This document shows positions 19,659-27,697 of a stretch of 64,000 nucleotides of DNA, piece after piece. This DNA comes from Streptomyces cathayae. GTDB taxonomy: Bacteria; Actinomycetota; Actinomycetes; Streptomycetales; Streptomycetaceae. Every line of letters begins with the position of its first letter. The first letter of the stretch is position 1. The notes beneath the pieces are model-generated. The model saw only the letters and a program-made list of their open reading frames with translations. It was not told where the DNA came from and ran no database searches. The translations under genes were made by a program, and so were the position numbers. Where the stretch lies: assembly GCF_029760955.1 (NCBI RefSeq), contig NZ_CP121682.1, positions 186,001 through 250,000 of the forward strand, in the 5' to 3' direction.

Positions 19659-19686
19659 ACGGTCTGGCTCCGGGAGTTCCGGCGCC

Positions 19687-19705
19687 TTGACGTGCGTCAA
19701 TCATA
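19687..19705 (-). promoter_or_regulatory. Possible promoter with palindrome for the tRNA-like gene
   Basis: Minus-strand TATGAT (plus 19700-19705) is a near-consensus -10. It directly precedes TTGACG-CG-type dyad TTGACGTGCGTCAA (plus 19687-19700) at the expected start site, 35 bases upstream of the tRNA 5' end. The -35 is weak. Confidence 0.35.
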
Positions 19706-19784
19706 ACCACACTCGCCTCGGGCAGTCACATCGGGCGGGCGAGCGGCGCGGGAGGTGGTCCGGTGGGTGCGGTGTCGCCGCCGG

Positions 19785-20387
19785 TCAGTCCATGACCGGC
19801 ACGGCGCGTGGCACCGGACCCGCCTGCCCTGCCGAACCCGTCCGCTCCGCCCCGCCCGTGCCGGATCGGGCGCCCGCGAAGTTCCTCTCGACCTCCGCCC
19901 TCTCCGCCGCGTTCGGGTAACGGTTGGTGCACGCGGTTCCCGCGCTGGAGCCGGACATCAGGCTGGAGCAGGGGCCCGGCTTGCGGTCCGGCAGGCCCAG
20001 GATGTGCCCGAGTTCGTGGGCCGAGATGCGGATCGTGTCGTATCCCTGGGTCACGGCCTGGCGGCCGATGTAGACGGTGCCGCCGCCCAGGCCGGCGGGC
20101 AGGGCGCGGGGCCAGCCGTTGTCCGCCAGGACCCGGATGTCGGCGCGCTGCCCGGACGCGGCCGGGCGGAGTTCCACGGCGTCGACGCTCTCGTTCCAGA
20201 CCGCCGCGCCGCGGTCGACGGCGGACCTGAACTCCGCGGAGCCGCTCGCGTCGTAGGTGAGCACGCGGGCGGCCAGGGACTGCTCCGGTACACCGGACGG
20301 GGCGGCCACGGCCTGGCCGCCCGACAGCAGGGGGAAGGACATCACCAGAACCGTGGCCAGGCTTCCGGTCAGCGTACGGATGCGCAT
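19785..20387 (-). CDS. snpA: Snapalysin (small neutral metalloprotease)
   Basis: A 200-residue secreted zinc protease. A signal peptide (residues 1-28, ending AVAAP) precedes the catalytic domain: VLTYDASGSAEFRSAVDRG, AVWNESVDAVEL and the metzincin-like zinc motif ISAHELGHILGLPD, with the third ligand Asp as in snapalysins, then CSSLMSG with the Met-turn. CTNRYPNAAERAEVERNF completes the family core. The C-terminal 30 residues are Gly/Ala-rich tail. AAGGAGG lies 6 bases before the ATG at 20387, an almost perfect ribosome-binding site. The usual neighbouring LysR gene snpR is absent. Confidence 0.92.
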   Translation of the reverse strand: MRIRTLTGSLATVLVMSFPLLSGGQAVAAPSGVPEQSLAARVLTYDASGSAEFRSAVDRGAAVWNESVDAVELRPAASGQRADIRVLADNGWPRALPAGLGGGTVYIGRQAVTQGYDTIRISAHELGHILGLPDRKPGPCSSLMSGSSAGTACTNRYPNAAERAEVERNFAGARSGTGGAERTGSAGQAGPVPRAVPVMD

Positions 20388-20632
20388 GGTCGACCTCCTT
20401 GTGGGGGAAGGGCAGTCGTGCTCATGACACTCAGAGCCTCCCTGCCCGCCGGGCGGGGACGGCAATCCGTCAATCGGCCCCCGCCGGTCCTACGACGGTC
20501 CCCAGGATTCAGAAGCCGCGCCGCTCAGTCCTGTGCGAAGGATCGGTTGGACTTCCTGATCACGCGGAGGCAGTGTGGACAGGGTTCCCACGTCCCGCGG
20601 GACATTCCTGCATCGCACCCGGAGAACACCAG

Positions 20633-21676
20633 ATGAACCACGTCATCAATCCCGAGCGCTACGACGGCACCATGCGCTACCGGCGCACCGGTCGTTCGGG
20701 ACTCGACCTCCCCCTGCTGTCCCTGGGCTACTGGCACAACTTCGGCGACGACCGGGCCTTCGAGGCCCAGCGTGAGATCGCCCTGCGCGCCTTCGACCTC
20801 GGCATCACCCACCACGACCTGGCCAACAACTACGGTCCGCCCTACGGGGCCGCGGAGATCAACTTCGGCCGGCTGATGAAGCAGGACCTGGCCCCGTACC
20901 GGGACGAGCTGGTGATCTCCACCAAGGCGGGCTGGGACATGTGGCCGGGCCCCTACGGCCAGGGCGGCGGCTCGCGCAAGTACCTGCTCGCCTCCCTGGA
21001 CCAGTCGCTGGAGCGCATGGGCCTGGACTACGTGGACATCTTCTACTCCCACCGGCTCGACGCCACCACTCCCCTCGAGGAGACCATGGGCGCGCTCGAC
21101 ACCGCGGTCCGCCAGGGCAAGGCCCTGTACGTCGGCATCTCCTCCTACGACGCCGAGCGCACCCGGCAGGCGGTCGCCATCCTCCGGGACCTGGGAACTC
21201 CGCTGCTGATCCACCAGCCCTCGTACAACATGCTGAACCGCTGGATCGAGACGGAGGGGCTGCTGGACGTGGCCCAGGAGGAGGGCTTCGGAATCATCGG
21301 GTTCACCGCGCTGGCGCAGGGTCTGCTCACCGGGCGGTATCTGGAGGGTGTGCCGGAGGGTTCGCGGGCGACGCAGGGCAAGTCGTTCGACGCAGCGTGG
21401 CTGACGGACGACATGCTGCGCCGGCTGCGCGCCCTCAACGACATCGCGGCCCGCCGCGGGCAGACGCTCGCCCAGATGGCACTGGCCTGGGCCCTGCGGG
21501 ACCGGCGGGTCACCTCGCTGGTCATCGGCGCGTCCCGCACCGAGCAGCTGGAGCAGAACGTCGCCGCGCTGGAGAACCTGGACTTCAGCGACGAGGAGCT
21601 GGCCGAGATCGACAAGTACGCCACCGACGGCGGCGTCGACCTGTGGCGCGAGGCCCGTCTGGGCACCATGGGCTGA
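20633..21676 (+). CDS. Aldo/keto reductase, YghZ (L-glyceraldehyde 3-phosphate reductase) type
   Basis: A 347-residue NADPH-dependent (beta/alpha)8 oxidoreductase. Catalytic elements are Asp in THHDLANNYG, Tyr in the same motif, Lys in VISTKAGWDMWPG and His in DIFYSHRLD. FGRLMKQDLAPYRDEL and the GPYGQGGGSRKYLLASLDQSL segment are typical of the YghZ/AKR14 subfamily, which reduces L-glyceraldehyde 3-phosphate and methylglyoxal. The substrate here is inferred. It stands alone and ends in a strong stem-loop. The ATG at 20633 starts the conserved part. Confidence 0.9.
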   Translation: MNHVINPERYDGTMRYRRTGRSGLDLPLLSLGYWHNFGDDRAFEAQREIALRAFDLGITHHDLANNYGPPYGAAEINFGRLMKQDLAPYRDELVISTKAGWDMWPGPYGQGGGSRKYLLASLDQSLERMGLDYVDIFYSHRLDATTPLEETMGALDTAVRQGKALYVGISSYDAERTRQAVAILRDLGTPLLIHQPSYNMLNRWIETEGLLDVAQEEGFGIIGFTALAQGLLTGRYLEGVPEGSRATQGKSFDAAWLTDDMLRRLRALNDIAARRGQTLAQMALAWALRDRRVTSLVIGASRTEQLEQNVAALENLDFSDEELAEIDKYATDGGVDLWREARLGTMG

Positions 21677-21702
21677 GCCGGGCCGTCGGCTCGTCCTCAC
21701 AC

Positions 21703-21743
21703 GAGGCCGGCCGGGGCCGCTCCCGGCGGCCCCGGCCGGCCTC
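21703..21743. terminator. Strong stem-loop between the aldo/keto reductase and the ABC operon
   Basis: An 18-bp perfect inverted repeat (21703-21720 with 21726-21743) with loop TCCCG. The two flanking genes converge, so it can end both transcripts. Confidence 0.85.
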
Positions 21744-21785
21744 CCTCCGCGGGACCGCCGGGGCCGTTTCGGGTGTCCGGCGTGC

Positions 21786-23072
21786 CTAACGCGAGGACAG
21801 GTACGTCTCGACGCCCGGGGCCGTGTGTGCCTCCTCGGCGTTCACCACGCTGCCGACCGCCTTCGCGTCGGGCTTGAGCACATACGTCTCGACGCTCGCC
21901 GGACGGTCGGCCTCGGAGAAGTTCTGCGCGGTACCGAGGCCGGTGTCGGCGTTCTTCTGGGAGCGGTGCGCCGTGACCACGTCCTCGCGGCTGAGGCCGC
22001 CCGCCGCGCAGGCCGCCTTCAGGTCGGCGCCCATGAGCTGCGCGGCGTTGTAGCCGGACAGCACCCCGGAGTCGACCGGCGAGTCCGGGTACTTCTTCTT
22101 GTACGACGCCACCATGCGCCGCACGCCCGGCAGTTCGGAGCTGACGGCGGGCGCGGCGCTCACGATGTGCAGCATGGCCGCCAGCGCCGGTGCGGCGGGC
22201 GTCTCCATCAGCTGGGGCGCGTAGCCCGGCGCGCTGCTGACGACGGGGACGCGCAGGCCGCGGGAGGCGGCGACGCCGACGAGGGAGGCCGTCTGGGCGG
22301 GTCCCGCGCTGATCAGGACGGCCTTCACGCCCTCCTTGCGCAGGGCCGAGACCTGCGCGGACAGGTCGGTGTCCGTGGCCTGGATCTTCTGGCCGACCAC
22401 CTTCAGCCCGGCCTGCTCCGCCGCCCAGGTGGAGCCTTCCAGCGCGTTGGCGCCGTAGTCGCCCTCGAAGTAGACGTGGCCGATGGTGTCGCCCTTCTTC
22501 AGCCCCTTGGTGCGGGTGAGGAAGTCGACCGCGGCGATCATGTCGACGTCGTAGGTGGTGCCGAGGACCTGGACGGCGTCCTTGCCGAGCAGGGAGGCCG
22601 CCCAGGCCTGCGGGAAGGTGAGCATCTTGTCGCGCTCGATGTCGTCGAGCAGGGCGGCGACAACCGGCGAGCCGATGACCTGGGGCAGGGCGACGACGTC
22701 CGGGGCGATGTCGGCGTAGGCGGTGACCGCCTTCTGCACGTCGTAACCGTGGTCCTTGACGACGATCTCCACCTCGCGGTCGCAGATGCCGCCGTCGGCG
22801 TTGGTCTCCTCGGCCCACATCTGCTGGGCCTGCACGATGCTCTTGCCGAGCGTGGCGTAGGGGCCGGTCAGGTCGGTGAGGGCGCCCAGCCTGATGGTCC
22901 CGGCGCTGACGCCGGGGCCGGTGCGGACGCCGTCGGCGGCGTCGCCGCCCCCGTTGCCGTCGTCCGCCTTGGAACTGCATCCGGTGGCCGCGAGCAGCAG
23001 GGCGAGGGCGCCGGCGAGCGCGGCGGGGGCGGTGCGGCGCCGGTCGCGGGGCCGGTGATGCGTGGTGTTCAC
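21786..23072 (-). CDS. Branched-chain amino acid-type ABC transporter substrate-binding lipoprotein
   Basis: A 428-residue Leu/Ile/Val-binding-family protein. A signal peptide with lipobox LLLAATGCSS (Cys near residue 31) implies a lipid anchor on the outside. The body starts IRLGALTDLTGPYATLGK and continues with the two-lobed periplasmic-binding fold (DHGYDVQKA, VLISAGPAQTASLV, SGYNAAQLM). LivJ-type proteins bind amino acids, but this family also includes binders of urea, amides and aromatic acids. The GTG at 23072 overlaps the LivM stop by 4 bases and has AGGAG 8 bases upstream. Last gene of the five-gene operon. Confidence 0.9.
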   Translation of the reverse strand: MNTTHHRPRDRRRTAPAALAGALALLLAATGCSSKADDGNGGGDAADGVRTGPGVSAGTIRLGALTDLTGPYATLGKSIVQAQQMWAEETNADGGICDREVEIVVKDHGYDVQKAVTAYADIAPDVVALPQVIGSPVVAALLDDIERDKMLTFPQAWAASLLGKDAVQVLGTTYDVDMIAAVDFLTRTKGLKKGDTIGHVYFEGDYGANALEGSTWAAEQAGLKVVGQKIQATDTDLSAQVSALRKEGVKAVLISAGPAQTASLVGVAASRGLRVPVVSSAPGYAPQLMETPAAPALAAMLHIVSAAPAVSSELPGVRRMVASYKKKYPDSPVDSGVLSGYNAAQLMGADLKAACAAGGLSREDVVTAHRSQKNADTGLGTAQNFSEADRPASVETYVLKPDAKAVGSVVNAEEAHTAPGVETYLSSR

Positions 23073-24265
23073 GGGGTGTGCTCCTTGGATCGTGCGGCTG
23101 CGGCCGGGGGCGGTGGTGAGGAAACCGAGCCGGCAGGGTCGGCAGGGTCGGCAGGGTCGGCAGGGTCGGCAGGGTCGGCAGGGTCCGTGGCGGGGGCACG
23201 GTGGCGGCCGCGTCGTACCCGGTCGCAGAGCCGGCGGGCCAGGCCGTGCAGCCCGTCCGGCGCGTACAGCAGGACGACGACGATCGCGGCGCCGTAGAGA
23301 TAGCGGGCGGCCTCGGTGGGGCCCACGAAGCCCTCCCCCGAGCCGGGGGCGGCCACCAGCGGGAGCTGGTCGGCGTAGCGGGTCATCAGCAGCGGGAGCG
23401 CGGTGACGAACACGGCGCCGGCGGTGGCGCCGGCGACGGAGCCGAGCCCGCCGATGACGATCATGGCGAGGTAGTCGACGGAGAGGACCAGGGAGAAGTA
23501 GTCCGGGACGACCCGGCGGAAGGAGAGTGCGAGGAGCACGCCCGCCAGGCCCGCGTACAGGGACGACACCACGAAGGCCGCCGAGCGGTGGCGGGCGACG
23601 TCGACGCCCATCACCGCCGCCGCGGTCTCGCTGTCGCGCAGGGCGGCCAGGGCCCGCCCGGAACGGCCGCGCAGCAGGCCGCGGGCGGTGAACCAGGTGA
23701 ACCCGAACAGCGCCAGGCCCAGGAACCACAACCGCTCCTCCGCGCCGAACGGCACCCCGAGCACGGTCAGTTCGGGATCGCTCTCCGCGAAGGTGAAGCC
23801 GCCGAGGGTGAACGGGGGCACGGAGCGGCCGTTGAATCCGCCGGTGACGGAGTCGGCGGTCAGCAGGACGTGGTGGCCGAGGAAGACCAGGGCGAGGGTG
23901 GCGATGCCCAGGTAGATGCCCTTCACCCGGGCGGCGACGGGGCTGAACAGCCCGCCCGCCGCTCCGGTGAGCGCCACGGCGAGGAGGGCGGCGAGGGCCG
24001 GGGGCAGTCCCGGTCCGGGCTCGCCCGCCAGATAGGCGTAGCCGTAGGCGCCGACGGCGAGGAAGAAGGCGTGGCCGAGGGAGAGTTGACCCGCCGTGCC
24101 GGTGAGCAGGGCGAGGCCGACGGCACCGATGGCCGCCGCCATGGAGAACAGGCCGATGCGGAGCCAGAAGGCGTCCAGGTAGAACGGCGGGAGGCACAGG
24201 ACGGCGGCGAGGAGCAGGACGCGGACCGGGCGGTGGGTCAGGGCACCGAGGAGGCGGTCAGACAC
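23069..24265 (-). CDS. ABC transporter permease, LivM type, with DPA-repeat tail
   Basis: A 398-residue LivM-family permease with about nine membrane helices (VLLLAAVLCLPPFYLDAFWLR at the start). The conserved GTAGQLSLGHAFFLAVGAY and VSSLYAGLAGVLLAL segments are typical. After residue 345 the protein runs into a cytoplasmic tail with (Asp-Pro-Ala)n repeats and a Pro/Ala stretch not found in ordinary LivM proteins. The GTG start at 24265 lies 8 bases inside the end of the LivH gene, showing coupling. Confidence 0.9.
   Translation of the reverse strand: MSDRLLGALTHRPVRVLLLAAVLCLPPFYLDAFWLRIGLFSMAAAIGAVGLALLTGTAGQLSLGHAFFLAVGAYGYAYLAGEPGPGLPPALAALLAVALTGAAGGLFSPVAARVKGIYLGIATLALVFLGHHVLLTADSVTGGFNGRSVPPFTLGGFTFAESDPELTVLGVPFGAEERLWFLGLALFGFTWFTARGLLRGRSGRALAALRDSETAAAVMGVDVARHRSAAFVVSSLYAGLAGVLLALSFRRVVPDYFSLVLSVDYLAMIVIGGLGSVAGATAGAVFVTALPLLMTRYADQLPLVAAPGSGEGFVGPTEAARYLYGAAIVVVLLYAPDGLHGLARRLCDRVRRGRHRAPATDPADPADPADPADPADPAGSVSSPPPPAAAARSKEHTP
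23131..23186. repeat. 9-bp tandem repeat coding Asp-Pro-Ala in the LivM tail
   Basis: The unit GGCAGGGTC recurs about six times head to tail (minus-strand codons Asp-Pro-Ala). Each unit is in frame, so copy-number changes would lengthen or shorten the tail without frameshift. Confidence 0.9.
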
Positions 24266-25154
24266 GGGCCGCCCCCTTCGCTCCGAACAGCCCGGCGGGC
24301 CGTACCAGGAGCACCAGCAGCATCACGGCGTACGGGGCGACGTCGCCGAAGCCCTCACCGAGGACGTGCAGGTCGGACTGGTAGCCGACGACCAGCGCCT
24401 CGGTCAGGCCGATGAGCAGGCTGCCCGCGAGGGCGCCGGTCGGGGAGGCCAGCCCGCCGAGGATCGCGGCCGGGAACGCGTTGAGGGCGATCTGGCCGGT
24501 GGTGCGCTCCAGGCCCGGTGCCGGGAACGCGGCGAGGAACACCGCGGCCAGCGCGGCGAGCGCGCCCGCCAGGCACCAGGCGCCCGCCCGCACCCGGCTG
24601 AGCCGTACGCCCATCAGGGCGGCGGCCTCCAGGTCCTCCGCCGCCGCCCGCAGGGAGAGCCCCCACGAGGTGAACCGGAAGAGCGCGAACACGGCGCCGA
24701 TGACCACCGCGGACACCGCGATCGCCGCGAGCCGGCTGTCGGCGACGGTCACCGGTCCCAGTTCGGTCACCGCGTCGCCCCACGGGTCGCCCAGGGACAG
24801 CAGGTCGCCGCCGATGCGCCGGGCCAGGTCGGTCAGCAGGACGATGTCGATGCCGATGGTGACGATGGTCTGCACATGGGCGGAGTGCGCGTCCTGTCCG
24901 CCGCGTTGCAGCAGGAACCGGTCGAGTGCGCCCGCGAGGGCCGCGGTGGCGAGGACCGCCAGCGCCAGCGCGCCGGCGAAGCCGAGGTCGTCGTGGAGGA
25001 CGGCGGTGAGGTACCCGCCGAACAGGAGCAGGGAGCCGTGGGCGAAGTTGAGGACGCCGGACGCCTTGAAGATGACGACGAAGCCGAGGGCGACCAGCGC
25101 GTAGACCGCGCCGAGCGCGATGCCGCCGAGGATGTTGTCCAGGAACCCGGTCAT
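24258..25154 (-). CDS. ABC transporter permease, LivH type
   Basis: A 298-residue LivH-family permease with about eight membrane helices. ILGGIALGAVYALVALGFV opens the protein; GVLNFAHGSLLLFGGY near residue 37 is the family hallmark; SWGLSLRAAAEDLEAAALMGV is the cytoplasmic coupling loop. It pairs with LivM to form the translocation channel. Its ATG overlaps the ATPase gene stop by 4 bases. Confidence 0.92.
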   Translation of the reverse strand: MTGFLDNILGGIALGAVYALVALGFVVIFKASGVLNFAHGSLLLFGGYLTAVLHDDLGFAGALALAVLATAALAGALDRFLLQRGGQDAHSAHVQTIVTIGIDIVLLTDLARRIGGDLLSLGDPWGDAVTELGPVTVADSRLAAIAVSAVVIGAVFALFRFTSWGLSLRAAAEDLEAAALMGVRLSRVRAGAWCLAGALAALAAVFLAAFPAPGLERTTGQIALNAFPAAILGGLASPTGALAGSLLIGLTEALVVGYQSDLHVLGEGFGDVAPYAVMLLVLLVRPAGLFGAKGAARV

Positions 25155-25963
25155 GCCGCGTCCTTCCCCTGTGTGTCGGTGCCGAGGTAGGCGCGCAGCA
25201 CCTCGGGGTCCTGGCGGACCTCGTCGGGGGTGCCGTGGGCCATGGGACGGCCGAAGTCGAGCACGGTGACGTCGTCGGCGAGCCGCATGACCAGTCCCAT
25301 GTCGTGCTCCACCAGGAGGACGGACAGGCCGAGTTCGGAGCGCAGTTCGCCCACGACCTCGGCCGTGCGGGCGCGTTCGGCGGAGTTCATGCCCGCCACC
25401 GGTTCGTCGAGCAGCAGCACCCGCGGTTCCAGGCAGAGGGCCCGGGCGAGTTCCACGCGCTTGCGGTCGCCGTACGGCAGCAGCGCCACGGGGCTGTCGA
25501 AGTGGGCGCCGAGGCCGGTCAGTTCGGCGATCTCGCGGGCCCGGGCGAGGTGCTCGCGCTGTTCTCGCACCGCCCGCGGCAGACGCAGCGCGCCGGCGGC
25601 GAAGCCGGCGCGGGACAGGGCGTGCCGGCCGAGCATCAGGTTGTCGGCGACCGTGCCGTGGGTGGTGACGATGTTCTGGAAGGTGCGGGCCACACCGAGC
25701 GCGGCGATGCGGTGCGGGGCGAGCCGGGTCAGCTCGGTGTCGCCGAGTGCCACCGTGCCGGCCGACGGACGGCACAGCCCGGACAGCACGTTGAAGCAGG
25801 TCGACTTGCCGGCGCCGTTGGGGCCGATGAGCGCGTGCACCGAGCCCGGGGCGACGGTGAAGGAGACCTCGTCGAGCGCGGTGAGTCCGGCGAAGCGCAC
25901 GGTGACGCCCCGTACGTCGAGCACGGGCGGCGCGGGCGGCGCGGTGGTGGTGCGGTCGTTCAC
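25151..25963 (-). CDS. ABC transporter ATPase, LivG type
   Basis: A 270-residue ATPase. Walker A is IGPNGAGKST near residue 46, the Q-loop is VARTFQNIV, the signature is a variant LPYGDRKRVELARAL (the usual LSGG/LPYG of LivG), Walker B is VLLLDEPVAGMN and the H-loop is VEHDMGLV. The C-terminal DFGRPMAHGTPDEVRQDPEVLRAYLG matches LivG. The GTG start overlaps the stop of the LivF-type ATPase by 4 bases. Confidence 0.92.
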   Translation of the reverse strand: MNDRTTTAPPAPPVLDVRGVTVRFAGLTALDEVSFTVAPGSVHALIGPNGAGKSTCFNVLSGLCRPSAGTVALGDTELTRLAPHRIAALGVARTFQNIVTTHGTVADNLMLGRHALSRAGFAAGALRLPRAVREQREHLARAREIAELTGLGAHFDSPVALLPYGDRKRVELARALCLEPRVLLLDEPVAGMNSAERARTAEVVGELRSELGLSVLLVEHDMGLVMRLADDVTVLDFGRPMAHGTPDEVRQDPEVLRAYLGTDTQGKDAA

Positions 25964-26742
25964 GCGGCCCCCTGGTCCTCGGCGGCCTCGCCCAGGTAGA
26001 GGCGGCGTACGGCGTCGGTGCGGGCGAGTTCGTCGGCGGGACCGGACAGGCGGGTCTCGCCGACCTCGAGGACATGGGCGTGATCGGCGAGGGAGAGTGC
26101 CATGCCCGCGTTCTGCTCGACCAGGAGCACGGCGGTGCCCTGGGTGTTGATCTCACGGATCACCTCGGCGATCCGCTGCACCATCTGCGGCGCGAGGCCG
26201 AGGGAGGGCTCGTCGAGGAGGAGCAGCCGGGGAGCGGCCATCAGGGCGCGGCCGATGGCGAGCATCTGCTGCTCGCCCCCGGACAGCAGGCCCGCGGCCT
26301 GGTGGGTGCGTTCGGCGAGCCGGGGGAAGAGCGCGAACACGCGCTCCCGCGCCTCGTGGACCTGGTCCCGGCCGCGCCGGCCGAGTCCCAGGCCGCCGCT
26401 GCGGAGGTTCTCGTCGACCGTGAGTCCGGCGAACACCCGCCGTCCCTCGGGGACTTGGACGACACCGGCGCGTACCGCCGTCACCGGGTCCCTGCCGTCG
26501 AGCACGGCGCTGCCGTAGCGGATGCGGCCGGCCGTGATCGTGCCGCGGTGCAGGCGCAGCGTGCCGGAGACGGCGCGCAGCAGGGTCGTCTTGCCCGCGC
26601 CGTTGGCGCCGAGCAGGGTGACGACGCCGCCGTGCGGCACGGTCAGGGAGACGGAGCGGAGGGCGGACAGGGCTCGCCCGTACGTCACGTCGACGTTCTC
26701 GACGCGCAGCGCGGGCCGGTCGTCCGGTGGTGCTTGGGGCAT
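25960..26742 (-). CDS. ABC transporter ATPase, LivF type
   Basis: A 260-residue ATPase and first gene of the operon. Walker A is LGANGAGKTT, the Q-loop region is VVQVPEGRRVFAGLTVDENL, the signature is LLSGGEQQMLAIGRAL, Walker B is LLLLDEPSLGLAP and the H-loop is VEQNAGMAL. These match LivF, so the operon codes a complete five-part importer. GAGGAGCC lies 5-10 bases before the ATG at 26742. Confidence 0.93.
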   Translation of the reverse strand: MPQAPPDDRPALRVENVDVTYGRALSALRSVSLTVPHGGVVTLLGANGAGKTTLLRAVSGTLRLHRGTITAGRIRYGSAVLDGRDPVTAVRAGVVQVPEGRRVFAGLTVDENLRSGGLGLGRRGRDQVHEARERVFALFPRLAERTHQAAGLLSGGEQQMLAIGRALMAAPRLLLLDEPSLGLAPQMVQRIAEVIREINTQGTAVLLVEQNAGMALSLADHAHVLEVGETRLSGPADELARTDAVRRLYLGEAAEDQGAA

Positions 26743-26901
26743 CACGGCTCCTCGGGGCCGTACCGCACGGCGGTGACGGCGTGGACGGCAGGGGGAGCTC
26801 ACGACACCACGGGCGCGAACGGCCGGTACAGGCTCCGGGCCCCGCTCGCTGCGCCGTCCCAACGGGGGCTGCCGCGGGTTGTGCGGCTGCCCAGGGCGGG
26901 G

Positions 26902-27639
26902 TCAGCCGCGGGCGCGGAGGTAGGCCTCCAGTTCGGCCGCCCCGGTCAGCAGGGCCCGTCCGCGGGCGGACAGCCGGCCGTGCCAGTCGTGCAGTGCCGC
27001 CGCCAGCGGCTCCGGCCCGCCTGCCGACCGCACCTGCGCGACGATCGGGGCGATCTGCTCCAACAGGTAACCGCCCCGCCTGAGTTGGTGGGCCAGCCGG
27101 GCGTCCCGTACGTCGGCCTCCGCGTAGACGCGGTAGCCGGTCACCGGGTCGCGGCGCGGGCTCACCAGCCCGGCGCGCTCCCACTTGCGCAGCGTCGCGG
27201 GCCGGATGCCGAGCTCTCCCGCCAGCGGCCCGATGAACCGTCCGCCGGTCCCGGACGCCGCCGGGCCGGGTCCGGACGCCGCCGTGGTGGGGGTCAGGTC
27301 GCCGAGGGCGCGCTCCACCGCCTCCAGGGTCCGCCGGTCGTCGAGCAGTCGGGCGTGGCTCTCGTCGACGGTCCGCAGGGCCTCGTCGACCGCATCCCGG
27401 TTCACCGCCCGCATGATCGACGTCGCCACCGCGTGGCCGTGGCCGGGTACCAGGGCGAGGAAGGCGCGCAGGGCACCCGCGTGCAGCGGGGTGTAGACGC
27501 GGTAGCCGTGGGGGGTGCGGTCGGCGGGCGGGAGGATGCCGGCCTCCTCGTAGTTCCGGACGGCCTGCGTGGACAGCCCGTGCCCACGGGCCAGGTCGAT
27601 CGGCCTGAGCCGTTCCGCGTTTTGAAGGTTTCGTCCCAC
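26902..27639 (-). CDS. MerR-family regulator with two MerR DNA-binding domains
   Basis: A 245-residue protein with two separate MerR-type winged helices: residues about 8-60 (IDLARGHGLSTQAVRNYEEAG, then HGYRVYTPLHAGALRAFL) and about 140-200 (IGPLAGELGIRPATLRKWERAG, then GYRVYAEADVRDARLAHQL). No Cys-rich metal-binding tail is present. The GTG at 27639 is the first start before the conserved part. It is divergent from an erythromycin-esterase-like gene with 58 bases between starts, which suggests it controls that gene and itself. Confidence 0.85.
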   Translation of the reverse strand: MGRNLQNAERLRPIDLARGHGLSTQAVRNYEEAGILPPADRTPHGYRVYTPLHAGALRAFLALVPGHGHAVATSIMRAVNRDAVDEALRTVDESHARLLDDRRTLEAVERALGDLTPTTAASGPGPAASGTGGRFIGPLAGELGIRPATLRKWERAGLVSPRRDPVTGYRVYAEADVRDARLAHQLRRGGYLLEQIAPIVAQVRSAGGPEPLAAALHDWHGRLSARGRALLTGAAELEAYLRARG

Positions 27640-27677
27640 GATTCCGATGTTATCGCGGGAAAGTCTCCACCGTGAGT

Positions 27678-27693
27678 TCAACGATAGCGTTGA
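27678..27693. promoter_or_regulatory. Palindrome in the MerR / esterase divergent promoter
   Basis: TCAACG-ATAG-CGTTGA, a 16-base dyad with 6-bp arms, ends 4 bases before the esterase ATG. It is a likely operator for the divergent MerR regulator. Confidence 0.5.
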
Positions 27694-27697
27694 GGGC

